Positions 55,756 to 64,000 of a DNA stretch of 64,000 nt are shown one piece after another. The notes below the pieces were generated by a model, which was given only the letters and a program-made list of their open reading frames with translations, was not told where the DNA came from and ran no database searches. The position numbers were made by a program, and so were the translations under genes. This DNA is from an uncultured Lachnospiraceae bacterium. GTDB taxonomy: Bacteria; Bacillota; Clostridia; Lachnospirales; Lachnospiraceae. The DNA lies in contig CANQSA010000003.1 in assembly GCA_947626415.1 (NCBI GenBank), positions 96,965-160,964 on the forward strand. The letters are read 5' to 3'. How positions within the stretch are numbered: the first letter of the stretch is position 1; each line of letters opens with the position of its first letter.

Positions 55756-56742
55756 ATGGGATTTCTGTCATTTAACGAAATGTATTTTACGCAGGCGCTC
55801 GGCAGACTGGAGGGCAGGACGCTTGATAAAAGTGAACTGTATGAAGCAAAGCAGCTTCTCAAGCTTCTCGATGATCTGATTGATGAGAGATATACGCTGT
55901 TGAATCGCACTCTGGAAGAAAAATACGGTGCTGTTTCGAGGCTTCAAGCCATTTTGAAAGCCCATGACGAATCACCGTTTCCAATTCAAAAAAGAATCCT
56001 TTCAAATGTGGAGTATGGCGATGCAGAAATGGAAGTCGAATCAGTTTGTGAGCGGCTGTCAAAGCGTATGCAAAGCGGCACTACCCCATCAGATAATCCG
56101 TTTCTTGCCGATCTGATCCATTACTGCCAATGGATTCCACAACAGTCCGATACCGCTTATGTGTTTTTACTCCGTGACGCTTTTCTGCCGTATCTCTATT
56201 TTAGAGGCAATGACAAAAGCAGCCTGTATCCGTGGGTAATCAATCGAGATTTCCTGTGGCAGACCGCAGAGAAAGGCGTAGACGATTTTTTTCGGCTGCC
56301 CGTGTATGAAGCGCTGGAAAGCGGCATTTCGGGCTATGAAGACTTCTCTGCATTTTGCAGGCCCCGCATCCGGAAGATACTCCGCAAATACACCGTTTTG
56401 GAAAAAACTCTCCGGGAACTGTTAGGCGGAATTCAGGCTGAAAAAATCCTTGTGATCGAATCCGGCTATTGCGGGACCGTCCCTTTAACGCTTGCGGCGC
56501 TGGATGACCGTGTGGATTTCCGGCTTTATACGACGGCCCCATTTCTGTATGATGTCTATCGGGAGAAAATCTTTTGCCAAAGATATGAGAATATCCGCTC
56601 CTTTGAGCTGTTGTACGCGCAGGATGCTCTGATGAAGTTTTCCTCTTTCCGAAACGGACGCTTTTATGTCAAAACCGCCGCAGGAAAAGAGATATGGGAG
56701 AAAGCAGTCAACGAATACTCTGCAATTTTATCTTTGAAGTAG
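55756..56742 (+). CDS. Unrecognised protein next to the type I locus
   Basis: 328 residues, soluble, with no signal peptide or membrane helix. I do not recognise the family. Noticeable segments are FLLRDAFLPYLYFRGND (~145-161), a helix-rich middle, and ILVIESGYCGTVPLTLAALD (~235-255), a strand-loop-helix that could bind a phosphate or nucleotide. The start at 55756 is chosen because GAGG lies 6 nt upstream; an ATG 12 bp earlier has none. It is isolated between an AT-rich stretch and the convergent hisS, at the end of a possible accessory island. Confidence 0.7.
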   Translation: MGFLSFNEMYFTQALGRLEGRTLDKSELYEAKQLLKLLDDLIDERYTLLNRTLEEKYGAVSRLQAILKAHDESPFPIQKRILSNVEYGDAEMEVESVCERLSKRMQSGTTPSDNPFLADLIHYCQWIPQQSDTAYVFLLRDAFLPYLYFRGNDKSSLYPWVINRDFLWQTAEKGVDDFFRLPVYEALESGISGYEDFSAFCRPRIRKILRKYTVLEKTLRELLGGIQAEKILVIESGYCGTVPLTLAALDDRVDFRLYTTAPFLYDVYREKIFCQRYENIRSFELLYAQDALMKFSSFRNGRFYVKTAAGKEIWEKAVNEYSAILSLK

Positions 56743-56763
56743 AATTTTATTTAATTTTATTAT

Positions 56764-58047
56764 TTACGTTAGGCTGCCCGTAAAATCCGCATAACAGTCC
56801 CGGATCGTAGTATATCCTTCGGCTTCCAGCTGCTCCTTCTGAAACTTTTTATTCTTCTTCATATTGGCAACCAGCACCTGTTTTCCTTCGGCCCGCGCTG
56901 CCTTCGCCGCTTCCAGCACCTTTAACATGCCTTCCTTCGGCATTCCCTTCTCGATCAGATACGCAACCTTTTCCCTGCCGCCCGGCACCCGATAGCCGCG
57001 CTCCAGAAGCAGCATCACGATCCGTTCAAAGCCGATGGAAAATCCGCAGGCACAGGTCTCCTGTCCGGTAAATTTGCCGATCATCTGATCGTAACGGCCG
57101 CCGCCGCCCACAGAACTGCCGAATTCATCCATGGAGATCTCAAAGATCGTGCCTGTGTAATAAGACATTCCCCGCACCAGCGTCGGATCAAATACGATAC
57201 GGAAGCTGGCTTCCTTCGCCGCTTCCACGCTGCTCATGATCATAACAAGCCCGTCCGCCGTTTCCGCGTCCAGATAACCGTCCAATGTGGTTTTCAAGCG
57301 CTCCACGTCCGCAATGCTGCCGGATACATGTTCAAAGAGTTTCAAATACTTGTCAACGGAATCCGCCGCATATCCGCTTTCCTTCAATTCAGCAGCTACG
57401 CCGTCCAGTCCGATCTTATCCATTTTATCCAGAATGATAAATACGTTATCGTAATCTTCCTCGGCAAACCCACTGTAGGCAGCCATAGCCTTCAGAATCT
57501 TCCGGTCATTGATCCGAATGGTAAAATTCTGAAACTCCAGCTTTCCCAGTAGCGTCGTCGTCGCAAGGATCAATTCGATTTCCGCCAGATTGGTGGGTTC
57601 TCCTAAAATATCGATATCACACTGCACAAACTGACGGAACCTGCCGCGCTGCGGCCGGTCTGCCCGCCATACGTTTCCGATCTGCAGGGCCTTAAAGGGG
57701 GACGGCAGATCATTGGCGTTATTGGCATAATAGCGGGAAAGCGGCAGCGTAAGGTCATACCGCAGACCGCTGTCCGTCAGATCCCCTTCTGTCTGGGCCG
57801 TTTCCAAATTCAGCTTCTCGCCTCGCTTTAAGATCTTAAAGATCAGCTTCTCATTTTCTCCTCCCTGTTTGCTTGACAGGTTCTCAATATGCTCCACACA
57901 GGGCGTTTCAATGGAAGAAAACCCAAACGTCCTGTAGGTTTCTTTGATCAGCCCGATCACATAATCCCGGATCTCCATTTCCGCCGGCAGGATATCTTTC
58001 ATACCGGTTACCGGTTTCTTTTTTAATGTATTATTCTGTGCTTTCAT
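56764..58047 (-). CDS. hisS: Histidyl-tRNA synthetase
   Basis: 427 residues, class II. The N-terminal GMKDILPAEMEIRDYV, motif 2 (FRQFVQCDIDILGE), the His-A loop (LVRGMSYYTGTIFEI) and GGGRYDQMIGKF are all present; the C-terminal anticodon domain contains KQVLVANMKKNKK. GGAGG lies 6 nt before the ATG. Its start overlaps the hemZ stop by 17 bp. Confidence 0.97.
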   Translation of the reverse strand: MKAQNNTLKKKPVTGMKDILPAEMEIRDYVIGLIKETYRTFGFSSIETPCVEHIENLSSKQGGENEKLIFKILKRGEKLNLETAQTEGDLTDSGLRYDLTLPLSRYYANNANDLPSPFKALQIGNVWRADRPQRGRFRQFVQCDIDILGEPTNLAEIELILATTTLLGKLEFQNFTIRINDRKILKAMAAYSGFAEEDYDNVFIILDKMDKIGLDGVAAELKESGYAADSVDKYLKLFEHVSGSIADVERLKTTLDGYLDAETADGLVMIMSSVEAAKEASFRIVFDPTLVRGMSYYTGTIFEISMDEFGSSVGGGGRYDQMIGKFTGQETCACGFSIGFERIVMLLLERGYRVPGGREKVAYLIEKGMPKEGMLKVLEAAKAARAEGKQVLVANMKKNKKFQKEQLEAEGYTTIRDCYADFTGSLT

Positions 58048-60103
58048 ATGTCTCCTCCATTTCAGTCTGTGCTTTCAGCCATTTGGGATTGTCATGAACA
58101 ACCCTCTGAAACGCGATAAATACCCGCATATCAAAATTTTTTACTTCATCGATCATTAAGAAAACCGCCATTTCCGGATCAAATGCGTCCCGGTAAGGCC
58201 GCTTGGAAGTCAGTGCGGTAAACACGTCGCAGACCCGCAGGATCCGCGCGCTGAGCGGGATCTCCTCTCCCGTCAGATGATCCGGAAATCCGCTTCCGTC
58301 ATAATTTTCATGATGATATTTCACACATTCCAGGATATAAGGCGAATAGCCTTTTTCTTTTAAGATCTCATAACTCAGCGTGGAATGCATCCGCATATAG
58401 TTCATTTCTTCCACATTCAGGGTTTCGTTGCCGTTTAAATACCGGTACAGCTGCAGCTTCCCGATATCATGTACGACGCCCGCCACGGCGATATCATAAC
58501 ATTCCGACTCCGGCAGATCCAATTCTTTCGCAATCTCGTACGCAAGCGCGCTGACCGCGGCGCCGTGCGCAATCGCCTCCGGCAGTTCTTCCTCCAGATG
58601 AGAAGCGTCATTGACGATCCGGGTATTCTCCTCTAAGAACTCCCGCTTTCTGCCGATCATCTCCTGGATTCGTTCCATATATTGATCCACATCTTTTACA
58701 TTGTCAATCTTCTGCACATGATACCCGTCCGGAAATACAAACTTGCTGACGGCTCCCGCTCCCGCGGCAAGGATCGTATGCTTCTCCTCCATCATCAGCA
58801 CATTATACAGACAGTCTTTCCCGGGCTTTGCATAACCTACATTTTCCAGATTGGCTGATATATTTTTCTGCCGGTACAGATAATACGGCTGATAGCCTTT
58901 TTCAGTCAGGGCATTCTGCACACGCTCCATCACGGCGGCGTCCGCTGAAAACCGGTATCCCGTGAAATTCTCCGCTTCCGTAGTCAGTCTGGCCGCCCGC
59001 TTCCGCGCCAGGGAATGTATCGTAATACTCTCCGGCTCAATGGCAAACAGTTTATCCAGCGTCTGCATCATATCTTCCTCGGTCTCGTCCGGCAGTCCCA
59101 CGATCAGATCCACATTGATATTGGTAAATCCGGTTTCACGCGCAAGGATATAGGCTTCCAGAAACTGCGAAGCCGTATGTTTCCGTCCGATGATCTTTAA
59201 GGTTTCATCTTTCAGCGTCTGCGGATTGATGGAAATTCTGGTAACGCCCCATTTTTTCAGAACCTGCAGCTTTTCTTCCGTAATGCTGTCCGGTCTGCCC
59301 GCTTCTACCGTAAATTCTTCCACATCCTCCATAGCGAATTCCGAATGGATCTGCCCCAGCAGCCGATCGAGCTGTCCGGCCGTCAGCGTTGTCGGCGTAC
59401 CGCCGCCGATATAGATCGTCTGCAGCGGTCTGTTGACATAGCTCTGCGCGGCAAAATGCAGTTCTTCAAACAGGGCATTCAGATACGCGTCCACTTTGTC
59501 CGCATACTGTTTGATCGGATAAGAAGAAAACGAGCAGTAAGCGCAGATGCTGGGACAGAAGGGAATTCCGATATACAGGCTGAATCCTTCCCGATAGGGA
59601 AACTGCGACAACCTTTGCTGCTCTGTCTTTGCCACCTGCAGCGCCAGATCCAGCTTGTTGTCCGACAACAGATAGGTCTGTTTCATAAACTGCCGGATCT
59701 CGCCCCGGGACATGCCTTTCTCCATCTGTGCCAACGGAAGCTTAATAGGCCGGATTCCCGTCAGAGTCCCCCAGGGCAGCGTCTTTCCCGTATATTCGCA
59801 CAGCGTAATATACAGAACCCGCTTTACCTGATTTTTGGCCTGCTGCCGGTCCGAATCCATCTCACTGTCTTCATGCTCCCGAAGCTGCATTTTTCCGTTA
59901 TATTTTGTATCATAAATGTTGACTCCCACACTGGAACGCAGATATTCCACCTCAATCATGATCTGGTGCTCCGGTCTCAGTTCCTGATTCACTTCTACCG
60001 GAGTATCCGCGTAAAATGCCCGAACCAATGACTGAATGTCATATTCAAAATTGGTATCATAGCATTCCCGTTCCATGCGGTTTACAATTTTAATCAATAT
60101 CAT
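58031..60103 (-). CDS. hemZ: HemZ-type radical SAM enzyme fused to an HD-GYP-like domain
   Basis: 690 residues. Residues ~1-490 match HemZ (coproporphyrinogen dehydrogenase-like): an N-terminal domain (GKTLPWGTLTGIRPIKL), radical-SAM cluster Cys C183, C187, C190 (FCPSICAYCSF), IYIGGGTPTTL and VDLIVGLPDETEEDM. After a linker, ~515-680 is an HD-GYP-like hydrolase: H545-D546 in VVHDIGK, KYHHENYDGSGFP, ARILRVCDVFTALTSKRPYR. The GYP signature appears as GFP. The frame is uninterrupted, so the fusion looks real. The ATG at 60103 overlaps the MBL gene end by 14 bp with no clear ribosome site, suggesting coupling. Biochemical role is not certain. Confidence 0.88.
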   Translation of the reverse strand: MILIKIVNRMERECYDTNFEYDIQSLVRAFYADTPVEVNQELRPEHQIMIEVEYLRSSVGVNIYDTKYNGKMQLREHEDSEMDSDRQQAKNQVKRVLYITLCEYTGKTLPWGTLTGIRPIKLPLAQMEKGMSRGEIRQFMKQTYLLSDNKLDLALQVAKTEQQRLSQFPYREGFSLYIGIPFCPSICAYCSFSSYPIKQYADKVDAYLNALFEELHFAAQSYVNRPLQTIYIGGGTPTTLTAGQLDRLLGQIHSEFAMEDVEEFTVEAGRPDSITEEKLQVLKKWGVTRISINPQTLKDETLKIIGRKHTASQFLEAYILARETGFTNINVDLIVGLPDETEEDMMQTLDKLFAIEPESITIHSLARKRAARLTTEAENFTGYRFSADAAVMERVQNALTEKGYQPYYLYRQKNISANLENVGYAKPGKDCLYNVLMMEEKHTILAAGAGAVSKFVFPDGYHVQKIDNVKDVDQYMERIQEMIGRKREFLEENTRIVNDASHLEEELPEAIAHGAAVSALAYEIAKELDLPESECYDIAVAGVVHDIGKLQLYRYLNGNETLNVEEMNYMRMHSTLSYEILKEKGYSPYILECVKYHHENYDGSGFPDHLTGEEIPLSARILRVCDVFTALTSKRPYRDAFDPEMAVFLMIDEVKNFDMRVFIAFQRVVHDNPKWLKAQTEMEETYESTE

Positions 60104-60725
60104 TTGTTCTGTACCACTTTTTCTCGTCCTCAATGGTTGTCGCCGCGTCATGCCCCGGATAAACAACCGTATTGCCAGGCAATGTCAGCAGCTGATCCCG
60201 AATGGAATCCAGGATCTGCCGTTCACTTCCTGTCGGGAAATCCGTTCTGCCGTGAGAACGGTAAAATAATGTATCTCCGCTGAATAAGATGCCTGCCTCT
60301 TTCAGATAATAGCAGCAGCTTCCCACGGTATGTCCCGGCGTATGCAGCACGGTAAACTCCAGACCTGCAGTCCGCAGAACCGTTCCGTCTTCCAGCAGTT
60401 CGGCATTGCACACTGTCATGGGAATCCCAAAAGTGGCAGACAGATTCAGTTCCGCATCTGCGGCAACCGCAGCTTCCGCCCGCGACATATAAACCGGCAC
60501 CGCATAGCGCCGTACCAGCGCCGCTACGGCGCCGATATGGTCAAAATGGCTGTGCGTCAGTAAAACAGCAGCCGGCGTCAGCCCGAGGCTTACCAGCGTA
60601 CGCTGGATCGTTCCCGCCTCACCTGCCGGATCGATCACGGCGCAGGTTTTCTGATCCTGTTCCCAAACCAGATAGCAGTTCGTTGCCATACCGCCCAGAA
60701 CCAGTTGTTTGATCTTCGGATGCAT
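60090..60725 (-). CDS. MBL-fold hydrolase (glyoxalase II-like)
   Basis: 211 residues. Metal-binding HSHFDHIGA, then HTPGHTVGSCCYYL, FSGDTLFYRSHGRTDFPTG and VYPGHDAATT give the complete ligand set for two zinc ions. The family includes hydroxyacylglutathione hydrolases and related thioesterases; clostridia often keep one between relA and hemZ. The ATG at 60725 is preferred over TTG at 60731, since GGGGG near the relA stop is then about 9 nt away. Confidence 0.9.
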   Translation of the reverse strand: MHPKIKQLVLGGMATNCYLVWEQDQKTCAVIDPAGEAGTIQRTLVSLGLTPAAVLLTHSHFDHIGAVAALVRRYAVPVYMSRAEAAVAADAELNLSATFGIPMTVCNAELLEDGTVLRTAGLEFTVLHTPGHTVGSCCYYLKEAGILFSGDTLFYRSHGRTDFPTGSERQILDSIRDQLLTLPGNTVVYPGHDAATTIEDEKKWYRTNDID

Positions 60726-60731
60726 AATCAA

Positions 60732-63038
60732 TTACCCCCTCGTCCGTTCAATGGAAATGATGCTTTCAACCTGGCGCATCTTATCGATGATCTTCTGCAG
60801 TTCTTCCACACTGCCGATCTCAAAACTGATGAGAATCGTTGCAATCCCCTGCTTGCTGGTCCGGCTGTTGATAGACTTTACATCTATATTCCGCTCGCTT
60901 AATATCTTGGAAAGATCCGCCAGGATTCCCGTCCGGTTATTCGCATAGATGCTGACTTCTGCCAGATAGGTTTCATTTTTATCCGCTATGGCTTCGCTCT
61001 CCCATTCCGCATCGATCAGCCGCTGCCGGTCAAAATCCGGAAGATTGATGATATTGACGCAGTCCGTCCGATGGATCGTCACGCCTCTGCCCCGTGTAAT
61101 AAATCCCACGATCTCATCTCCCGGAACCGGTCCGCAGCACTTGGATAAACGGACGGAAACATCCGACAGGCCGTTTACGATCACGCCGGTCTTAGAGCGG
61201 TGCCCACCCGGCAGATTTCTGGAAACATTCCGGTCTCCGACAGATTCCATCACCTGTTCATCCGTCAGCTTATTCCGCTGATCCTTTTCATACAGCTCTG
61301 TCAGTTTATTCACGACCTGACTTTCCTTCAGGCCGCCGCAGCCTACGGAGGCCATCAGGGAATCCCAGTCCTTAAAGCCGTATTTGGCGATGACCTTATC
61401 CATATATTCCGGCTTCATGAGCAGATTCAGCGCGATATTCCTGGTCTTGCAGTACTGATAAGTCAGGTCTCTGCCCTTTACGATATTATCGTCCTTTAAC
61501 TGGTGTTTAAACCACTGATTGATCTTATTTTTTGCCTGGGTGCTTTTAACGATCTTCAGCCAGTCCCGGCTCGGTCCTTTTGAATTCTGGGACGTTACGA
61601 TCTCGATCCGGTCGCCATTCTGAATCTGATAGTCGATGGGTACCATTTTCCCGTTGACCCGGGCTCCCACCATTTTATTGCCGACCGCGCTGTGCACGCT
61701 GTAGGCAAAATCTATCGTCGTCGAACCGTTCGGCAGATTTTTCACGTCTCCGTTCGGCGTAAAACAGTATACGCTCTCGGAAAACAGATCCAGGTCGCTT
61801 TTTAACAGGCTCATAAATTCCTGATTGTCGGACATATCCCGCTGCCACTCCAGGATCTGCCGCAGCCAGGTCAGTTTCTTTTCTTCATTTCTGGCAATAT
61901 CCGCCATATCGTTGCTGCCGCCGCTCTCTTTATATTTCCAGTGGGCGGCGATACCGTATTCTGCCGTACGGTGCATCTCAAAGGTACGGATCTGAATTTC
62001 AAACGGCTGTCCGGTCGGCCCGATCAGCGTCGTATGCAGGGACTGATACATATTGGGTTTCGGCATAGCGATATAATCCTTAAACCGTCCCGGGATCGGC
62101 GTATACTTTTCATGGATCGCGCCCAGCGCCGCATAGCAGTCCCGCACATTATCCACAATAATCCGTACCGCGAATATATCATAAATCTGATCCAACGTCT
62201 TCTGCTGGTTCACCATTTTCTTATAAATACTGAATAAATGCTTGACCCGTCCGTTGATATCCGCCTTAATGTTGGCGTTTCGGATCACTTCCTGCACCTG
62301 TGCCACCAGATCCGCGATAAAGCCTTCGTTATAGGTAACTCTTGCTTTTACTTCCGTTACCAATTCCTTATATTTCTCCGGTTCCAGATACATAAGCGAC
62401 AGATCGTCCAGTTCAATCTTAATCTTACTGATACCCAGACGGCTGGCAATGGGAGAATAGATATCCATCGTCTCTCTTGCCTTTTCCTTCTGTTTCTCAG
62501 GCGTCATAAACTGAAGCGTCCGCATATTGTGCAGCCGATCCGCCAGTTTGATCAGGATAACGCGGATATCTTTCGCCATAGCCAGAAACATTTTCCGTAA
62601 ATTCTCGGCCTGCTTCTCCACCTTATCCTGTTCATAGCTTAACTGTGTAAGTTTGGTAACGCCGTCCACCAGCCCGGCCACATCCTCGCCGAACAATTCC
62701 GTCAGTTCTTCCTTGGTATAAACAGTATCTTCGACCACATCATGCAGCAGTCCGGCCACGATCGTCTCTTTATCCAATTCCAGATCCGCCAGAATAATGG
62801 CAGTCTGCAGCGGATGAATGATATAAGGCTCTCCTGATTTTCGTTTTTGTTCTTTATGGGCTTCGGTGGCAAGCCGGTATGCCTTTTCGATGATCCGCAG
62901 ATCCGCATGCGGGCGGTAACGGCGAATCGTCGCAATCAGTTTCTCATACAGAGCTTCCGGCGTCTCATCCGCTGTCTTCTCATCTTCCCGAATCCCCTCC
63001 AGCTCTATTTCTTTTTGAATCTGTCGTTTTTCTTCCAA
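60732..63038 (-). CDS. relA: Bifunctional (p)ppGpp synthetase/hydrolase
   Basis: 768 residues, the full Rel/SpoT order: HD hydrolase (LLHDVVEDTVYTKEEL, ADRLHNMRTL), synthetase (PMPKPNMYQSLHTT region with KDYIAMPKPNMYQ), TGS (YCFTPNGDVKNLPNGSTTID), a helical/zinc-finger region (CCGPVPGDEIVGF) and a C-terminal ACT domain. It controls the stringent response. The TTG start is supported by AGGAGG 9 nt upstream. It heads the operon relA-MBL-hemZ-hisS. Confidence 0.96.
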   Translation of the reverse strand: MEEKRQIQKEIELEGIREDEKTADETPEALYEKLIATIRRYRPHADLRIIEKAYRLATEAHKEQKRKSGEPYIIHPLQTAIILADLELDKETIVAGLLHDVVEDTVYTKEELTELFGEDVAGLVDGVTKLTQLSYEQDKVEKQAENLRKMFLAMAKDIRVILIKLADRLHNMRTLQFMTPEKQKEKARETMDIYSPIASRLGISKIKIELDDLSLMYLEPEKYKELVTEVKARVTYNEGFIADLVAQVQEVIRNANIKADINGRVKHLFSIYKKMVNQQKTLDQIYDIFAVRIIVDNVRDCYAALGAIHEKYTPIPGRFKDYIAMPKPNMYQSLHTTLIGPTGQPFEIQIRTFEMHRTAEYGIAAHWKYKESGGSNDMADIARNEEKKLTWLRQILEWQRDMSDNQEFMSLLKSDLDLFSESVYCFTPNGDVKNLPNGSTTIDFAYSVHSAVGNKMVGARVNGKMVPIDYQIQNGDRIEIVTSQNSKGPSRDWLKIVKSTQAKNKINQWFKHQLKDDNIVKGRDLTYQYCKTRNIALNLLMKPEYMDKVIAKYGFKDWDSLMASVGCGGLKESQVVNKLTELYEKDQRNKLTDEQVMESVGDRNVSRNLPGGHRSKTGVIVNGLSDVSVRLSKCCGPVPGDEIVGFITRGRGVTIHRTDCVNIINLPDFDRQRLIDAEWESEAIADKNETYLAEVSIYANNRTGILADLSKILSERNIDVKSINSRTSKQGIATILISFEIGSVEELQKIIDKMRQVESIISIERTRG

Positions 63039-63139
63039 TCCGATACACCTCCTGCCAAAACGCGCTGTACAACCGGTTCCCTTTCTACGAACGAACTGAG
63101 GCTGTTAAAAAACAGCCCCAATTCCTGCAAAATCACAAA

Positions 63140-63901
63140 TTAAAACATACCATCGATCAGTTCGCCGCCGACCAGCTTCCAGTCTCCGTCGATCTTGGCG
63201 ACAACCGCATCTACTTCATGCGTATCCTTTTCCCCATTGATGCTTACCGTCATTTCCACTTCCAGTTCATACATCGCGTCGATATCACCGGTTGAAACAA
63301 ACATGGCAAACGAAGACGAGATATGATCCCGGTAATCATCAGAATCAACCTTGTCCTTGTCTTTGATCTTATAGCTTACACTGTCAATCTCTGCCACATC
63401 TAAGCTGTCCTCCAGGGATTCCAGAAGAGAATCCATCGATAATCCCCATTGGCCCAGTGCATCCGATACCCCGTCAAGCGGAAACGCTTCCATGATCTCT
63501 TTCGCGTCTCCGTCTTCCATGCCGTTACACAGCTTTTTAATCGGCGTTTCATATCCGCCGCCAAAAACACAGCTTGCCAGATTGATCACCAGAATCAGAA
63601 CAATCACTGCCAATACACAGGTTACAATAAAGCCGATCAGACGATTCTTATTCGTCGCCATGCCTGTAAAGAAGTCCTTTACCTTAGAACCGGCCGGCTG
63701 TACCGACTGTCCGTAAGGAATTCCAGCATCCGGCTGTACCGGCTGTCCATAAGGGATCCCTGTCTCCGGCGGCGTCTGCTGCGCGTTCTCCTCCGACTGC
63801 GCGGTCGGCTGTTCCGCTGCCGGCGCAGTCGGATTCCCGCACTTAGCGCAGAACCGTGCGTCATCGTCTAACTGCGCTCCACATTTGCTGCAAAATTTCA
63901 T
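63140..63901 (-). CDS. Zinc-ribbon membrane protein
   Basis: 253 residues. An N-terminal zinc ribbon (KFCSKCGAQL, RFCAKCGNP), a Pro/Gln-rich linker with a twofold GIPYGQ.VQP repeat, one membrane helix (~89-112) and a C-terminal extracytoplasmic domain of ~135 residues that reads like a DUF4878/NTF2-type fold (KKLCNGMEDGDAKEIMEAF ... DGDWKLVGGELID). The ribbon faces the cytosol. Function unknown. GGAGG lies upstream of the ATG. An inverted repeat (GGCTGTT/AACAGCC, near 63103-63116) lies between it and relA without a U tract. Confidence 0.82.
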   Translation of the reverse strand: MKFCSKCGAQLDDDARFCAKCGNPTAPAAEQPTAQSEENAQQTPPETGIPYGQPVQPDAGIPYGQSVQPAGSKVKDFFTGMATNKNRLIGFIVTCVLAVIVLILVINLASCVFGGGYETPIKKLCNGMEDGDAKEIMEAFPLDGVSDALGQWGLSMDSLLESLEDSLDVAEIDSVSYKIKDKDKVDSDDYRDHISSSFAMFVSTGDIDAMYELEVEMTVSINGEKDTHEVDAVVAKIDGDWKLVGGELIDGMF

Positions 63902-64000
63902 AATATTTCCTCCAATTCCTTTTTGGTAGTGTCAAAAACTACCTGTTTTTTATTGCTAAATTTTAATAAAATCCTTGATTTTAAGGGAAATCTGCAAAAA

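Noticed and set aside
63102..63120. GGCTGTT/AACAGCC hairpin between relA and the zinc-ribbon gene as a terminator
   Set aside because: The T run is in the loop, not after the stem, so it is not a typical terminator.

Overview
The window looks like a chromosomal segment of a gut-type Firmicute, most probably Lachnospiraceae (inference). Pointers: about half G+C; strong GGAGG Shine-Dalgarno sites, with several TTG/GTG starts and an ATT start; CIRCE boxes with the groESL and htpG promoters; a T-box in front of thrS; a leader attenuator in front of infC-rpmI-rplT; a bacterial GlnRS; and small families (DUF5721-, DUF6106- and DUF6171-like) that I associate with this family. No rRNA, CRISPR array, transposase or phage gene was seen.

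Layout. 1-7.2 kb (+): the 3' end of a GH51-like arabinofuranosidase, a LysM protein, a rhomboid-like membrane protein lacking the catalytic serine motif, a giant acyl-CoA dehydratase activase, and a YqeY-like protein. 7.2-7.9 kb (-): a DinJ/YafQ toxin-antitoxin pair. 7.9-18.3 kb (-): the most striking block, seven paralogous FtsX-type permeases of about 400 residues in tandem. A membrane-anchored protein and a mini-permease sit inside it, and no ABC ATPase is visible. A promoter preceded by two 11-bp direct repeats exactly 21 bp apart drives six of the seven. 18.3-21.9 kb: a membrane-anchored GH127 beta-L-arabinofuranosidase. 22-29 kb (-): a two-component system followed by a degenerate macrodomain-class sirtuin-like protein, hisH-hisF, ung, and HAD and phosphoglycerate-mutase-like phosphatases. 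29.2-35.1 kb (-): infC-rpmI-rplT, maf, a DUF1540 protein, a thioesterase, thrS and degV. 35.3-46.6 kb: a DUF5721-like gene, CIRCE-controlled htpG with a His/Asp-rich insertion, a second degV with purH, an amidase, guaB, groES-groEL and small Lachnospiraceae-type genes. 46.7-54.5 kb: a GH30 lipoprotein, a duplicated DUF305 protein, a MocR regulator, glnS and an intracellular GH51. 54.7-56.7 kb: an AT-rich island next to tRNA-Gly(CCC), holding a type I toxin-antitoxin locus, a partial second copy, an orphan small-RNA gene and an unrecognised gene. 56.8-64 kb (-): relA/spoT, an MBL hydrolase, hemZ fused to an HD-GYP-like domain, hisS and a zinc-ribbon membrane protein.

How the genes fit together. 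Four glycosidases (two GH51, GH127, GH30) suggest growth on plant arabinan or arabinogalactan: GH30 and GH127 act outside the cell and the complete GH51 inside. Chaperone genes share one CIRCE-upstream-of-minus-35 promoter design. The strongest candidates for something undescribed are the FtsX array with its mosaic ectodomains and two-site promoter, the type I toxin locus whose leader has three mutually exclusive pairing elements, the HemZ-HD fusion and the sirtuin-like protein. All calls come from reading the sequence; no database search was run.
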